Shown here in pieces: positions 5,991-6,200 of a DNA stretch of 6,200 bases (within the stretch, counting starts at the first letter, position 1; each line of letters starts with the position of its first letter). The stretch is from an uncultured Methylococcaceae bacterium (GTDB lineage: Bacteria > Pseudomonadota > Gammaproteobacteria > Methylococcales > Methylomonadaceae): assembly GCA_903873045.1 (NCBI GenBank), contig CAIQND010000929.1, positions 1-6,200 on the forward strand. The letters are read 5' to 3'. Below the pieces are notes generated by a model. That model was not told where the DNA came from, made no database searches, and saw nothing but the letters and a program-made list of their open reading frames with translations. A program made the position numbers and the translations under genes.

Positions 5991-6030
5991 AAAAAATCAA
6001 ATATCGGGCAACCAAATTAGTTGCCCGATA
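5991..6030 (-). terminator. Rho-independent terminator of the gene entering from the right edge
   Basis: Read on the - strand, TATCGGGCAAC (6030-6020), a 7-nt loop and GTTGCCCGATA (6012-6002) form a perfect 11-bp stem. It is followed at once by TTTGATTTTTT (6001-5991). It lies about 50 nt beyond the stop at 6081 and should insulate the precursor operon from upstream transcription. Confidence 0.85.
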
Positions 6031-6050
6031 GGACTACATCTATCTATTCT

Positions 6051-6067
6051 GTCGCAAATATTGCGAC
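6051..6067. repeat. Short 7-bp hairpin just after the upstream gene
   Basis: GTCGCAA (6051-6057) and TTGCGAC (6061-6067) are exact reverse complements with a 3-nt loop. It lies between the stop codon near 6081 and the terminator. It lacks a T-tract and may simply help protect the 3' end of that transcript. Confidence 0.4.
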
Positions 6068-6080
6068 CTGTACGATTAGC

Positions 6081-6200
6081 CTAAGCAGCCTTCTTTGCCA
6101 CCCACGTAAGCGGAAGCGTACGATGCTCTACCCACTGAACTGTTGCGTTGTTAATCGTGACAGCGTTTAATGCGGTCAACGCATAAGAGCCATTTTTAGA
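6081..6200 (-). CDS. C-terminal fragment of an unrecognised protein
   Basis: This frame is open from the right window edge to a TAG stop at 6081-6083, giving 39 visible residues. They include NAVTINNATVQWVEHRTLPL and end VAKKAA. I do not recognise the family, and no signal, membrane or catalytic motif can be claimed from so short a piece. The main support for a - strand gene ending here is the strong terminator 50 nt downstream on the same strand. A second frame, open from 6150 to a TAA at 6076-6078, would end YVGGKEGCLG but has a stop just upstream at 6151-6153 and no start with a ribosome binding site. It becomes relevant only if there is a frameshift. Whether this gene belongs to the peptide system (for example immunity or a second precursor) cannot be told from the window. 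Confidence 0.45.
   Translation of the reverse strand, partial: SKNGSYALTALNAVTINNATVQWVEHRTLPLTWVAKKAA

Larger units (their letters stand above)
5688..6080. other. AT-rich intergenic region upstream of the precursor
   Basis: No convincing gene is seen in these 393 nt on either strand: the ATG-started frames are very short (for example 17 codons beginning at 5860 on the - strand) and lack ribosome binding sites. From the precursor outward it holds a ribosome binding site, a weak promoter candidate, a 13-bp inverted repeat (5811-5873), a 24-bp dyad (5907-5930), a terminator-like hairpin (6002-6030) and a 7-bp hairpin (6051-6067). The promoter that drives the export operon is expected here. Confidence 0.6.

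Noticed and set aside
6076..6150. 24-residue - strand frame ending YVGGKEGCLG as a second small peptide gene
   Set aside because: There is a stop directly upstream at 6151-6153, no ATG, and no ribosome binding site before the only GTG; no proper leader precedes the Gly-Gly.

Overview
This window reads as a chromosomal segment of a Gram-negative bacterium. It encodes a complete three-part exporter (inner-membrane ABC transporter, periplasmic adaptor, outer-membrane TolC-type channel). The protein families and moderate GC content fit a gammaproteobacterium. A more precise placement, for example among the methanotrophic Methylococcales, would be a guess.

Layout, left to right. (1) Positions 2-322, + strand: the C-terminal 106 residues of a lysophospholipid (1-acylglycerol-3-phosphate) acyltransferase, apparently unrelated to the rest. 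(2) A hairpin at 365-400 lies between this gene and the convergent operon. (3) Positions 426-5687, - strand: a compact four-gene unit. In transcription order it holds a 72-residue double-glycine-leader peptide precursor (5687-5469), an HlyD/RaxA/CvaA-type adaptor (5288-4032), a peptidase C39-containing ABC transporter (4029-1852) and a TolC-family outer-membrane protein (1859-426). The last three genes are tightly packed: a 2-nt gap, then an 8-nt overlap. The precursor is separated from the adaptor by about 180 nt containing a long dyad. (4) Positions 5688-6080: an AT-rich intergenic region with several inverted repeats and the probable terminator of the next gene upstream. (5) Positions 6081-6200, - strand: the C-terminal end of an unrecognised reading frame that runs off the window.

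Inferred joint function: the C39 domain of the transporter cuts the precursor after Gly36-Gly37. The ABC motor, adaptor and dedicated outer-membrane channel then export the 35-residue mature peptide directly to the medium, as in colicin V/microcin and RaxX secretion.

The most interesting item is the precursor. Its core is Cys-free and carries an alternating Trp/Pro block (WKWPWPW) that resembles the Trp-rich antimicrobial peptide indolicidin. Its leader contains a 14-residue tandem duplication of the transporter-recognition motif, and only the second copy has the GG cleavage site. No immunity gene or modifying enzyme lies between the precursor and the end of the operon. The peptide could be a new class II-type microcin or a secreted signal; sequence alone does not decide this.
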